Source: Chromera velia (taxonomy: Eukaryota; Sar; Chromeraceae). Taken from it: a stretch of DNA of 18,642 bases. A program made the position numbers and the translations under genes. Positions within the stretch are counted from its first letter, which is position 1, and each line of letters opens with the position of its first letter. The notes beneath the pieces were generated by a model that did not search any database, was not told the origin of the DNA, and saw only the letters and a list, made by a program, of their open reading frames with translations. Below are positions 1-9,192 of this stretch, piece by piece. The stretch covers positions 22,501-41,142 of the forward strand of contig JAHBMJ010000760.1 of NCBI GenBank assembly GCA_018398765.1, written 5' to 3'.

Positions 1-1
1 C

Positions 2-982
2 AGAGACACATTTGTGATCCAAGAACCACTCACCGAACCGCTCAAGAGGTTTGCAGTCGATCTGGTGGGGCCACTTGTTCTGTCCAATTAGATAGAGGGC
101 AGACGGTTCAAGTGGATCCTCACTGCGATGGACTGTACAAGTCGATGGACGGAAATAGTAGCACTCACAGATGCAAAGGCCCTAACGGTTGCCAGGGCTC
201 TCGTTGAGAGAATCATTTTAAGGTGGGGAGCACCTTTAGAATTGTTGAGTGACCAGGGAAGCAACTTCCTTAATCCAATCATTCAGGCGATCTGTGATTT
301 GTGTAACACCCGCCGTATAGTCTCCACTGCATACAACCCCCAAACGAATGCCCGGCTTGAACGGTTCCACAGACGGCTGAAGGAAATTCTATCAGCCTAC
401 ATCCAGAAACACCAGCGGGACTGGCCGTTATACTGCCCCTTTGCCCAATACATTTTTAACATACAAACCCATGAGGGTCTCGGAATGTCCCCCTTCTTCT
501 GTCTTTTTGGTCGTTCCCCAAACAAACCCATATGCCTATTGACTAACCTGAGTGAAGACCAACCCGGAGTCCTGGCAGAGGATTATGTCAACCTCCTGGG
601 GGCGGTCCGGAAAGAATCTAGGTTGCAGCAGCAGTTCTGGCAGGAAGCGGCTGAAGCCAAGATGAGGAAGATCCTGCAGAGGCAGCAGCAGAAAAAAGGG
701 AAAAGAGGACCGCATGAGCCATTTGAGTATAAGGAGAAACAGTATGTATGGCTAAGAATTGATTCACACAAGGGGGTTAGCAAGAAGCTAGCACCCAAGT
801 GGGAAGGGCCTTACCGGATTGAGCAAGTGAGATTGAACTCGACCCTAGTGCTCAAAAGACCAGGGACACAGAAACTGAAGGTAGTAAGCAGACGACGGGT
901 GAAACCCTACTATAGTCGGGACCTCATAACAAGTGACGAAATGGCAGAGAAGGCAACAAAGCAGGGGCAGGAACAAGTATAA
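2..982 (+). CDS. Integrase (rve, DD35E) of a Ty3/gypsy chromovirus, partial, with an in-frame TAG
   Basis: Integrase inserts retrotransposon cDNA into the host chromosome. The frame is open from base 2 (no start in window). All three catalytic acidic residues are visible: Asp in the VDLVGPL motif (codon 59-61), Asp in LSDQGSNF (251-253) and Glu in RLERFHR (359-361). There are exactly 35 residues between the last two, the canonical DD35E spacing. Downstream come the YNPQTN and GMSPF motifs typical of Ty3/gypsy integrases, then a basic Gln-rich stretch, then the GPY/F module (PKWEGPYRI, about 794-820). A TAG at 89-91 interrupts the core between the first and second catalytic Asp; an ATG at 128 restarts after it but would exclude the first Asp. 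The frame ends at TAA 980-982 and continues in the same phase into a chromodomain. The family call is firm. Activity is doubtful unless the stops are read through. Confidence 0.93.
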
Positions 983-1411
983 GTGCTTAAAAGGGAACTT
1001 CCTGCGTTATCTGCTTCAACTAGCTCTTTAACCTCTTCTTCCCGCCCCCTGGGAGGAGTGGAAGGAGGCAAGAAGAAGGGGGAGGAAGAACAGCCAGCTG
1101 CTATAGACGGGGCCATGGCAGCTGGACCGTCAAGGCAGGCTGAATTGGAGGTAGGCAAAGAAGTTGGAGAAGAACAAATTGAGGAAGGAGTAGAGCGAGT
1201 GTGCAAAAAAAAGACAGACAGAAGAGGAAACACTTGGTTCCTCCTCAAATTTGTCGGATATACCCAACCAGAGTGGTGTCATGAGAACAACTGCTTATGC
1301 CCTGACCTGGTTGAGCAATTCCACCAGCAACAGAGGAGACGAATGGAAGACAAACGCAAGTCGCACAGGACAGGGAATGAAAACATGCCAGTATGTGAGC
1401 AGGCACAGTGA
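983..1411 (+). CDS. C-terminal chromodomain of the chromovirus integrase, same frame after TAA
   Basis: This is the direct in-phase continuation of the integrase frame after the TAA at 980-982; it has no convincing start codon of its own. About 65 residues of Lys/Glu/Ser-rich linker lead to a chromodomain at about 1187-1324: VERV, then FLLKFVGY, then EWCHENN, then a CPDLVEQF helix. Chromodomains at the integrase C-terminus direct insertion to chromatin carrying particular histone marks (family knowledge). The usual Trp of the YLVKWKGY motif is Phe here and the first cage aromatic is absent, as in the divergent chromodomains of many LTR elements, so histone-methyl-lysine binding is uncertain. 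The frame stops at TGA 1409-1411, followed within 15 bases by a polypurine tract, as expected for the end of pol. Confidence 0.85.
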   Translation: MLKRELPALSASTSSLTSSSRPLGGVEGGKKKGEEEQPAAIDGAMAAGPSRQAELEVGKEVGEEQIEEGVERVCKKKTDRRGNTWFLLKFVGYTQPEWCHENNCLCPDLVEQFHQQQRRRMEDKRKSHRTGNENMPVCEQAQ

Positions 1412-1421
1412 ATCTGCAATA

Positions 1422-1443
1422 CAAAGAAAACGGGGGAAAGGAG
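1422..1443 (+). other. Candidate polypurine tract; 3' LTR may begin with TGTG at 1444
   Basis: A run of almost only A and G, interrupted by one C, starts 11 bases after the chromodomain stop and is followed by TGTGAAAGG. Ty3/gypsy elements prime plus-strand DNA from a polypurine tract immediately 5' of the 3' LTR, and LTRs normally start TG. The position fits well, but the LTR end (…CA plus target duplication) is not identifiable without the second LTR. Confidence 0.45.
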
Positions 1444-2430
1444 TGTGAAAGGCAAACGAAGCGGCAAAGCAGCACATAAAAATGGAAGGGGGAAGTAAGA
1501 GGCATTTCTGTGATAAAAGAAGGGGGCTCAGCAGAAGGATTCGGAATACACTGTATAGTTTTTTTTTTCTGGCTCTTCATCATTCACTCTCTTTAGCAAT
1601 TAATCTTTTTTTTTTGTTTGATCGTCTCGTTTTCTTTTCATTATCCTTTCTTGTTCACATGATAGGATCAAACTGCTACGTGACCTGTCTTTGCATGCGA
1701 GCTTTCAGTCTCCGACGTGTCTCCCTTGCATGCACTGGGTAAATTAACTCTTGATTGGAATAGTCAAAGGAGCAGCAGTAAACCAGCTGTCACGGCCATC
1801 AGTAATGTCGACCATTGCCAGATGTATAATATGGTGGGCAAGCGTGTTCATAACTATCCATGCCATCAGCAATAAGCAAAGCGAAGCAGAGCAGAGTAGA
1901 ACCGTGCCGCCTTATCGGAAGTGTCTTTATAATGGCATCAAACTCAAATACATGAGCATAAATGAACACATGAGGCATGAGCAACCGAACAAATGAATGA
2001 CTGAAGCAAGGGACAAAGTAGCAATACTTTGAGTGTACATGCCGTTCAATGAGGAAATGCATGAACGGGGGGGATAATGCATATGAATGCGAATCAGCTA
2101 ACAAAGGGGAAGAAAAGAGATGACGGGACAGATGGAGCATACGTGGATCTCTCTCTCTTTCTCTTGTTCTTCTTTAAACCTTTCTTTCTCAACCATTCTA
2201 CAGTCGCTGATGTTTCTCCTTCTTTTGATTAGTCGTAGGCATGTTTCTCTCCCTTTTCTCTTCTGATTGTCTTTTCTTCTTTTTGTTCACTTCATGGACA
2301 AATACTGCTGTTTCCCTCTGTCACCCATGCCCATCCCCTCCACACCAGCTCGTTATCCTCTGCGGTCAAGTTAGCAAATCCACTGGCAGCTGCAAATCGC
2401 CATAAGTGACGGAAAGGAATGAAGGGGCTG
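1444..2430. other. Non-coding, candidate 3' LTR and flank
   Basis: No reading frame here looks like protein. The stretch holds pyrimidine-rich runs (T9-10 at about 1558 and 1608; CT-rich 2150-2290) and several TGCATG words (for example around 1693 and 1728). The first part may be the 3' LTR of the chromovirus, but no TATA/poly(A) pair or LTR terminus could be fixed. Confidence 0.35.
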
Positions 2431-2526
2431 CATGAGTGACTGCATGCGTATCTATGAAATCGTGTTCAAAGCAATCAGGAACAAGGAAAGAAAGAGGCCT
2501 GTTCTCTTCTACAAGAAGCGCAACAC

Positions 2527-2910
2527 CACGCCTAAGTGAGCGAAGGACTTCCGCTTTCTATACCTCAGAAATCGGGAGTGGGCAGGGAAAACGCATAGGA
2601 GCGAAAGAAAATGGAAGAAAAAGAACACAATTTGTGAAAAGGAATTGGAAAAGCCAACGTTGTTCTTCTGTTATGTAGCTCAGTCAGAACTCACACAAAG
2701 AGCAGTTGGTACGCACTTAGGTGAGCGGAGGACCTACCGCCTTCTAGACAGGCGACAATAAACAAGCGATTGGGGAAAAAAGAGACAGGAAACTGTCCGT
2801 ACGTGAGAAGAAAAAAGAAGCAAAACGATGTTGAAAAGACAAGGCACAGCGGGTCGAACGCCCTGAGCAAGTAGCAGACAGGACGCACCTAAGTGAGTAG
2901 ATGGCCTGAT
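2527..2910. repeat. Degenerate tandem repeat, period about 170-185 bp
   Basis: A motif of the form ACGC-CTAAGTGAG followed by GAAGGACTTCCGC-like sequence recurs at about 2532, 2717 and 2889 (spacing 185 and 172). Purine-rich filler with GAAGAAAAA and AAACG words recurs between the copies. Divergence is high, so unit boundaries are approximate. Confidence 0.45.
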
Positions 2911-3196
2911 GCTTGTTGCTAAGGAAGTTCAAGAACGTCCCGATCAAGGGAAGACAGTGAGGAAGATCATATCCGAAGATGGACTGGTGACGGCCTACAA
3001 GAAAGGAAAGAACATGAAGGCAGGGTTGAATGAAAGAAGGGTGGAAGAAAATACGAGTGACCACAAGAAGCCAGACGTAGTGGATGGGGAAGAGAAGACG
3101 GGAAGAAAAGTGAGGAGACGGACACCGCTTTCTGTGTATGTATGTCATTTTTTCAATCCACTTCAAGTCATTTCATTTCAACTGCTTTTCATTTGA
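2909..3196 (+). CDS. Small hypothetical reading frame, weak support
   Basis: A 95-codon frame from ATG, rich in Lys, Glu and Arg for about 70 residues, then hydrophobic. It ends at TGA. The hydrophobic tail starts at a GTGTATG that could be a splice donor (about 3136), so only the first part might be an exon. It sits next to degenerate repeats and shows no recognisable domain. The composition also fits purine-rich non-coding DNA. I list it because it is the only frame in the stretch with even composition, not because a function is visible. Confidence 0.15.
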   Translation: MLVAKEVQERPDQGKTVRKIISEDGLVTAYKKGKNMKAGLNERRVEENTSDHKKPDVVDGEEKTGRKVRRRTPLSVYVCHFFNPLQVISFQLLFI

Positions 3197-3305
3197 TCAG
3201 ACAATGAAGAGGAAGCAGTGCTGGGAGCATGGAATCCCCCTGCAGATCGTACAAAGGTTGGGATTCTTCCTTTTAAAGTTGTATCACTCTTTGTCTTGAA
3301 TGACA

Positions 3306-3700
3306 CTTCACCGTCTCCATACTAACGAGTGCCGTCTCCATCATACAAAGCTGCCCTCACTACTGAAATACTACTTATCACACGTCCATCCTAAAAGCAG
3401 TAAACTAACCAGATGTGCCCCTCAAAATACTTGAGCAGAGGCCTTCTGCTTAGCTTATCCGACCATCTATGTTGAATCGTTTTGTCACGTCTCTATATCG
3501 TCTCCGTATGTACGCATGAATGCCGTCTCCATGGGATCAGCCACCACATTCCTCCATCTCACACATGAAATACAAGCCTCCACAAGCCCATCCTGAAGGT
3601 GCAAGAGTGATCAGATCTGTGCCTCAGTATGCATAACTGAGAGCCTCTGACTGGCAATAGCGAGCCGTCTACATTGGATCGTTGCAATGCTTACCGAATG
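3306..3700. repeat. Two degenerate copies of a unit of about 190-200 bp
   Basis: GCCGTCTCCAT recurs at 3331 and 3522, CCATCCT at 3386 and 3588, and a GAATCGTT/GGATCGTT block near 3473 and 3674. The order and spacing (191-202 bp) are conserved, which indicates an old tandem duplication. An extra CCGTCTCCAT at 3311 suggests a further partial copy. No coding frame spans it. Confidence 0.5.
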
Positions 3701-4013
3701 TACAGGTCCGGGTTCACTCTGCACATACAAACAACATGGAAGGCCAGATGTACACATGAGTTTCGGTCCTACAGTCACGCTATTCTTGTATGAATAAATT
3801 TGTAGTCAACTTGGAAGTCAGCCAGAAAGGAAGTTAGTGACAGAAGATTCAAATGAAAAGCGTAAAAAGTGAGGGGATTGCACAATGGGAGAGGCAAGTA
3901 GATTGATAGAGAAAATGAAATTTCGGCCGGCAAAAAACATACATGTATACATACATAGGCGCGCCCACAGGATTGTTCTGACAAAAAAGACAAACAGTAA
4001 ACATAAAGGAACA

Positions 4014-4740
4014 ACTGAGTGTGAGGGCTCGAGAAGCAAGTGAGAGGTCTTGCTTCCCTGAGACAGGTGTGAGGTCCTGGTCTCTCATGCATCACACGTG
4101 AAAACATGAAAGAGTAAACACGAAAAAAACAACTGAGTGTGAGGGCTCTGGAAGCGAGTGAGAGGTCTTGCTTCCGTAAGACAAGTGTAAGATCCTGATC
4201 TCTCATGCATCACGCGCGATCGCACATAAAAATATGAACAAGACAGCTAAAAACAATAAGAAACTGAGTGTGAGAGCTCCGGAAGTGAGTGTGAGGTCTT
4301 GCTTCCATGAGACAGGTGTGAGGTCCTGATCTCTCATGCATTACGCATAAAAGCATGAACAAAGCAAACAAGAATAAAAACAAAAACTGAGTGTAAGGGC
4401 TCTGGAAAAGAGTGAGAGGTCTTGCTTCCGTAAGATAAGTGTGAGGTCCTGATCTCTCATGTATCATGCGCAATCGCACATAAAAGCATGAACAAGACAG
4501 CCAAAAACAATAAGAAACTGAGTATGAGGGCTCCGGAAGTGAGTGTGAGGTCTTGCTTCCATGAGACAGGTGTGAGGTCCTGATCTCTCATGCATTATGC
4601 ATGAAAGCATGAACAAGGCAAACAAGAATGAAAAGAAAACTGAGTGTGAGGGCTCCGGAAGTAAGTGTGAAGTTTTGCTTCCATGAGACAAGTGGGAGGC
4701 CCTGATCGCTCCTAAGACAGTCAAACAGGAAAAGAAACTG
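4014..4740. repeat. Minisatellite with alternating units (about 123 and 131 bp)
   Basis: ACTGAGTGTGAGGGCTC-type unit starts lie at about 4014, 4132, 4263, 4386, 4517, 4639 and a degenerate one at 4737. The spacings are 118, 131, 123, 131, 122 and 98. The longer units (starting 4132 and 4386) share an extra GCAATCGCACATAAAA-type segment and an AAAAACAATAAG end. The shorter units end in GCAAACAAGAAT. The array is therefore a dimeric higher-order repeat of about 254 bp. Each unit contains two inverted repeats: GGAAGCRAG/CTTGCTTCC around an 8-base loop, and CATGAGACAGG/CCTGATCTCTCATG. The minus-strand frames through the array are not real genes, because 131 bp units break the reading phase. Confidence 0.88.
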
Positions 4741-4749
4741 AATGCGAGG

Positions 4750-5670
4750 GCTTGGAAGAACTTAGCCTCGCTGAAAAGCAGAGAAAATCTCCAAAACCAT
4801 GCTGACCTGAGATCCTCAATACGCAGACATTCAAGTCATGTTAGGGGAAGCCTGCATGGCAATGTATATATAAACAAAGAAATCTGATCGATCACATATG
4901 GGATGATTGACTCAGATAAAGCAGTACATTGGCGAGGGACGTTGAGGCCACGTTGCTGGAAATCGAAGTCTGGCCAGACAAGAACATACATATAGAAGTT
5001 CAGCTATATAAAACGATGAGGCAAATAAGTGGTAGATATAGACCCAAATATATGTATACATATACATATACTAATGGCCAAGCGCACACATAGGTAGTCT
5101 CCATGGAGAATTCAAGGCAACAATGTATAGGAGTCTGTAAGAAGCTCCGCAGGAAGAAACGCCATATCGTATACACAAACAAGCTTCCTCTAAAAAGCAA
5201 GACCAGCTCAAAAATGCATGCAATAAGTAGAAAGATAAAGGCTATATCCAGGCAGGTAAGTACTGCGGCTTACTGACTTATGGAAGGGCCCGCCCATGAC
5301 CAGTAAACCGACAGGAAACCCGTCTCATCAAGTGAGGCTGCGGAATGAAAAGAACGGGTAAAGAAGCGGAGCACACGGCCACACAATGCATGAGTAAAAA
5401 CAGTTGGAAATACATATGGGCGAAGCGAATCGGAAGTTCAACAGATGTATTCACGATGTCGGGATAAGGCGGCCGGTGCATAGTTGGGCCGTGGGCTGGG
5501 GGGGGGCCAGGGGAGGATGCACATATGCACCCACGAAGTATGCACACGGATTTTGCCTGCGGGTATATAGGGATATCTGTAAGAACAAAATTTTGCAAAA
5601 AATTTTCCGTCTCTGCCGTCTCCGGAAAAGTTTGAAGGCTTCACATCTGTTGTTTCCTTCTATAAAAGTC
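4750..5670. other. Non-coding spacer
   Basis: No convincing gene. It contains AT-rich TATA/CATA runs (4860-5080), a TGCATGCA palindrome near 5215, and a G-rich run at 5492-5517 on the plus strand (four GGG tracts within 26 bases) that could form a G-quadruplex. Open frames here are short and of non-protein-like composition. Confidence 0.4.
5661..5667 (+). promoter_or_regulatory. TATA-like box (TATAAAA) just upstream of the 5682 frame
   Basis: TATAAAA lies 15 bases before the ATG at 5682. That is too close for a normal TATA-TSS-ATG arrangement, so either it is fortuitous or translation starts at a later in-frame ATG (5736). Confidence 0.2.
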
Positions 5671-5681
5671 TGTGAAGGGTC

Positions 5682-6563
5682 ATGTACTCACACCCATACA
5701 ATACCAAAGAGTCAGATGAGACAGTGAATAATCAAATGCCCTTCTCCACATTCCCCCAGGCGGGTAAGAAGTTGGTCCGAGAGGACGGACCACTTCGGGA
5801 GGCCCGTCAAGAGATCAGAGTGGACGCCCCAGCAGTCGATATGACATTTGACAATTTAGAAACTCTTGAAACTTTGCTTCGAGACCTCTCTACTCACCTG
5901 AAATCAAAGGATTACTCTCGGTGGAATGATGGGTTTAGTGTTGAGAAACTGAACAGGAAGGTCTCAATTTACTGTCTTCTTCTGCCAGCTTTCCCCTCTG
6001 CCAAGCTCCTGGATAACATCTGGACAGCTGCCTCAGAGTCAGTCAAAGAGATTGGAAATAGAAAGAATATGATGAGTACAGAAGTAGAGAAGAGAATCAA
6101 AGCTGTACAGGCCACTGGAGGACGGAGTACCTGGTCCCCTGCGGAGGACACGGCCTTTTGGGAATTCAAGGAGGGAGAGGGGATCTGCAGGTATGTGGGA
6201 ACAGAGGTCCAGTCTCTCGTGTCGAAGAGCTACACTGCACTCAGGACGTACCACGCGGAGCAGGAGGAAGAAGGAGGAGGGATAGTTAGACATAGAGGGA
6301 TGACAAGGAGACTGTTTGACCATCTGAAGACGCTCCAGCCCCGCATCAGCATCTGGGTGCAGGACCGGAAACCCCCCAACCCATTGGGCTTCTCCCCTCT
6401 ACTGGTCATGGACGGTATGATGGAGCTAGACCGTCGCCAGATTCAGAGGGAGAACGTCCCGCACGTGCATGGATTTAGCCTACCCAACCATGAAACAGAG
6501 TATGCATGGCCTCCCACATTCCTCACAACTTCTGCCTTTAGGAGATTTGTGCAGCCTCCTTAG
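5682..6563 (+). CDS. Unrecognised protein, N-terminal part of a split long frame
   Basis: A 293-codon frame with even, globular protein-like composition. An in-frame TGA lies two codons before the ATG, so 5682 is the furthest upstream start; ATG 5736 is an alternative. A CCCCCAG before 5761 could also be a splice acceptor, which would make the first residues intronic. Visible features are a Leu-rich amphipathic segment near the start (LETLETLLRDL), a SVEKLNRKVSIYCLLLPAFP helix-like stretch, and a Trp/Glu-rich middle (WSPAEDTAFWEF). There is no signal peptide or membrane span and I see no catalytic motif. It ends at TAG 6561-6563, but the same phase stays open for another 250 codons. It could be a host gene or a retroelement gag-like protein; I do not recognise the family. 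Confidence 0.6.
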   Translation: MYSHPYNTKESDETVNNQMPFSTFPQAGKKLVREDGPLREARQEIRVDAPAVDMTFDNLETLETLLRDLSTHLKSKDYSRWNDGFSVEKLNRKVSIYCLLLPAFPSAKLLDNIWTAASESVKEIGNRKNMMSTEVEKRIKAVQATGGRSTWSPAEDTAFWEFKEGEGICRYVGTEVQSLVSKSYTALRTYHAEQEEEGGGIVRHRGMTRRLFDHLKTLQPRISIWVQDRKPPNPLGFSPLLVMDGMMELDRRQIQRENVPHVHGFSLPNHETEYAWPPTFLTTSAFRRFVQPP

Positions 6564-6566
6564 CTG

Positions 6567-7316
6567 TTGATCCCCCAAAGTACAGAGGACATCCAACACC
6601 ACCTCCCGGGTGCCCCTCCCCCAGCGCCTGCCCCACCTCCGATGCCCACCCCACCCCCAATACCTGCTCCACCCCCAGTGCCCGCCCCACCCCCAGTCCC
6701 AAACCAGAACAGAATGGTGCCGATCGTCATAGGAAGGCAAAGTATCAAGGTGGGGCTCCTGAGGGAGTGGAAGAGGGCGGGTGACTGGCCGAAGACCATC
6801 AGAGCACTGATTGAAGACACACAGAGAAGGCTGGCCGGGCAGGTAGACACCAACAGCAGCAGTAGGAGCAGCGCGGCAGCACCCACTGATCCACTCCTCA
6901 AGACGGAAGAACTGAAGAAAGAAGAAGGCAAGGGGCAAGACGAGGAGGCAGAGGAGCCTGAGGCAGGAGAGAAAAGCGTTGCTGGCGCCTCCCTCTGGCA
7001 CTTCAGGTCAAGAGCATGCGGGGAGGAGAGTGGAAGCGAGGGGGGATTCAGTATGTCAAAGCCCCGGTTCAGCGGCATATTACCACTGTGCAGCAACGGG
7101 CCAGGGCTGCTGGCAGGGCCACCAGGCACATCCCCCCTTGCTCCTCTGCCCCCCCCAGAGGATGCCTGGACGAGGCTAGGGGGCCCCTTCGGAAATGAGC
7201 CAGAGGAGTCAGAGGACCATGAGTGGGATGAAGAGACCCAGTCCTGGGTGCCAAAGACCTCTCTGGAGGACTTCTTTGAGTACCATGAGAAGAAGAGGAG
7301 AACTGAAGACAGTTAA
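6567..7316 (+). CDS. Proline-rich/acidic continuation of the unknown protein, same frame
   Basis: This is in phase with the preceding frame after one TAG. No ATG lies at its beginning (first ATGs are internal), so it is better seen as the C-terminal half of the same protein than as a separate gene. It opens with a proline-rich tract (6606-6703) of PAPPP/PTPPP/PIPAPPPVP repeats, the kind of sequence that binds profilin, SH3 or WW domains. Then come a short globular part (VGLLREWKRAGDWPKTIRAL), a Ser/Ala linker, an acidic segment rich in EE/EA (about 6903-6975), and an acidic C-terminus with Trp and Phe residues (SWVPKTSLEDFFEYHEKKRR). It ends with TAA 7314-7316 immediately followed by an in-frame TGA 7317-7319. 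The C-terminal layout resembles regulatory or scaffold proteins; no function is assigned. Confidence 0.55.
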   Translation: MIPQSTEDIQHHLPGAPPPAPAPPPMPTPPPIPAPPPVPAPPPVPNQNRMVPIVIGRQSIKVGLLREWKRAGDWPKTIRALIEDTQRRLAGQVDTNSSSRSSAAAPTDPLLKTEELKKEEGKGQDEEAEEPEAGEKSVAGASLWHFRSRACGEESGSEGGFSMSKPRFSGILPLCSNGPGLLAGPPGTSPLAPLPPPEDAWTRLGGPFGNEPEESEDHEWDEETQSWVPKTSLEDFFEYHEKKRRTEDS

Positions 7317-7319
7317 TGA

Positions 7320-8880
7320 AGGAAGAGAAAAAGAGGAGGGGGCAGTAGTGAGAGGAAGTTCAATCTGTTAAAAGAAGGAATGAGGGTCTTATGTATCATC
7401 TTACCCGTCCTCTTCCTTCCTGCATGCACTTTTCGGCGCTCTTTCTGCCCTGTTTTTTTTTTCTTTTTTTTTTTCTTTTTCTCTCTCCTTCTTCTGACTC
7501 TGTCAAGTTCATCATTCATAGGAATTTGGTTGTACCAAGCTGAAAGAATCTTACTGAACACCTGTGTGGTTCCTGTGTGTAGATGCACAACCTGCAGGCG
7601 AAGGAGGACCCATAATAGGGCAACCCACAGCAATACAGGGCCCTGTTATGGATGTCGTCCTTCGCCCAGGGGCGTGCGAGAAGAATAAGGAGGTCAATGG
7701 GGGTTGCGGAGGTTTATGAGAACAGAGAATCAGGAAAACGGAAGCATGTACATGAGTCTCTCTCCTTTCTATCTTTCAGTCTTAGACTAAGACTTGCGGC
7801 TCTAACCCCCCCTTCTGTCAACTCTTTTTCTTTCACCAATGCATGAATGTACGTCGATGTGCGTCTGACTGTCGTATCAAGCATTAGAGACTAAATGTGT
7901 TTGAATGCACGTTCATCAAATAACATGCATATCTGTATATCTCTACAGCCTTCTCCTTCTCTTTCCTCACCGTGTCTCTTCCATGCGCTCGAATGAGAGT
8001 CCTTCATGTGCTCCAAAAAAGGATGAGTGATCGGGATGTGTGCATATGTATGAGCGTCTGGTTGTACAAGCTTCAGATGCAAGACAATAACACAACAATG
8101 ATGCAATGACTTCGTTAATATCTGTCTGTCTCTTACAGACTTCCCTCAAGTTGCTTCCTGTTCTTCTCTCTCTGTCACTGTGTATGTGGATATGCATATG
8201 TATCATATATGAGAACCGATGAAAACGCTTACGAAAGGAATGAACAAGGGTCTGCTGTGTCAGACAGATGCACAATTATCAATGAGTAAACAAACGGGCG
8301 AAATGAAATAAGAAAAAAGGCAATGCAAACAATGACCCCCATGCATAGATGGTATGAGGAATGGTTGCAATCAGAGAAAAAGCGGGAGCGCTGGACCCCT
8401 GTTCTGGTCAACCAGACAGACAACGAGTCGGACTGCATGAAGGAGACAAGAAAAGAAATATATTGAATGATCAAATACGAATCGAAGGGTCGATCTTCTC
8501 TCCCTCTCGTCTAATACATACATACATGCATGTACAAGCATGAAGGAAAGAAGGAGGGCATCATAAGGGCTCTTTTGTACCTCCTTTCCATTGACTGACT
8601 CCTTGCATAAAGATTTATCAGATTCATGAGGGCCTGCAGGATGATGGAGTCACATTTTCTTTCCTTTGGTACACAAGTCTTGGTGAAGAGACAGACAAGG
8701 CTTTTTTGGGTTACATGGTTAAAGGAATAAGTTATTCATGGAGAAGCTGTGGTTTGGCCACATCACAGGCTCAATGCAGTTGATTTAATATCATTTAAGT
8801 GAGTGAGTGACTTTGAGAAGGGAAGAGAACCTTCAAAGTCGTGATAAGCAGGCCTTGTATATCTCAGTATGCCTGTACGC
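7320..8880. other. Non-coding spacer
   Basis: It begins with purine-rich sequence and a T-rich run (7452-7488) that may belong to the 3'UTR of the preceding frame. The rest has no protein-like frame. It contains TGCATG words (about 7422, 7837, 8435, 8527), ATATGTAT-rich tracts around 8040-8210, and pyrimidine tracts. I see no RNA gene. Confidence 0.4.
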
Positions 8881-8882
8881 AG

Positions 8883-9001
8883 GGGGGAATATGTTACGTA
8901 TTTGTATATGATAAAGCAGCGTAGGAATTAGGAATAAAAATAGAATTAAAATATGGATGAGCATATGGAACCGCTCATATAAGAAGGGGGAATGTGTTAC
9001 G
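8883..9001 (+). repeat. Duplicated GGGGGAATRTGTTACG motif, possible PPT/LTR boundary
   Basis: GGGGGAATATGTTACG at 8883-8898 and GGGGGAATGTGTTACG at 8986-9001 differ at one base and lie 103 bp apart. A purine run ending in Gs followed by TGT(T)TACG-like sequence is how many Ty3/gypsy elements pass from polypurine tract to 3' LTR (family knowledge). An AT-rich block follows. This may be an LTR relic, with either a partial tandem duplication or two nested ends. Confidence 0.35.
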
Positions 9002-9152
9002 GTCTCCTACATCAATAATTTGTAATACCAGGGAAGCACAAATAATTAAATTTAAAATAATTAATTAGTGTAGACTAATTTACAATGACAATAAATGAGA
9101 AGAAACTAGAATATAAAAAAAGAAAAGAAGAAATTGCATGTGAGAGGCTTTA

Positions 9153-9192
<40 letters not shown>

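Larger units (their letters stand above)
1..1443 (+). mobile_element. 3' end of a Ty3/gypsy chromovirus LTR retrotransposon, truncated by the window edge
   Basis: The segment carries, in order, the integrase catalytic core, a GPY/F module, a chromodomain and a polypurine tract. This is the order at the 3' end of pol in chromoviruses (Ty3/gypsy, Metaviridae). Reverse transcriptase, protease, gag and the 5' LTR would lie left of the window. The frame is continuous from base 2 to 1411 except for a TAG at 89-91 and a TAA at 980-982, so the copy is either decayed or depends on readthrough. I could not define an LTR pair because only one end is visible. Confidence 0.88.

Noticed and set aside
3775-4724. 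Several overlapping minus-strand frames of 70-140 codons with repeated peptide motifs
   Set aside because: They are translations of the minisatellite; 118- and 131-bp units shift the phase, so no repeat protein can run through the array.
2030-5240. CRISPR-like array
   Set aside because: Repeat units are over 110 bp and diverged with no unique spacers; eukaryotic minisatellite instead.
6480-7129. Minus-strand frames of 173 and 189 codons, one with Gly repeats
   Set aside because: Shadows of the plus-strand proline-rich coding frame (CCC codons give GGG on the other strand).
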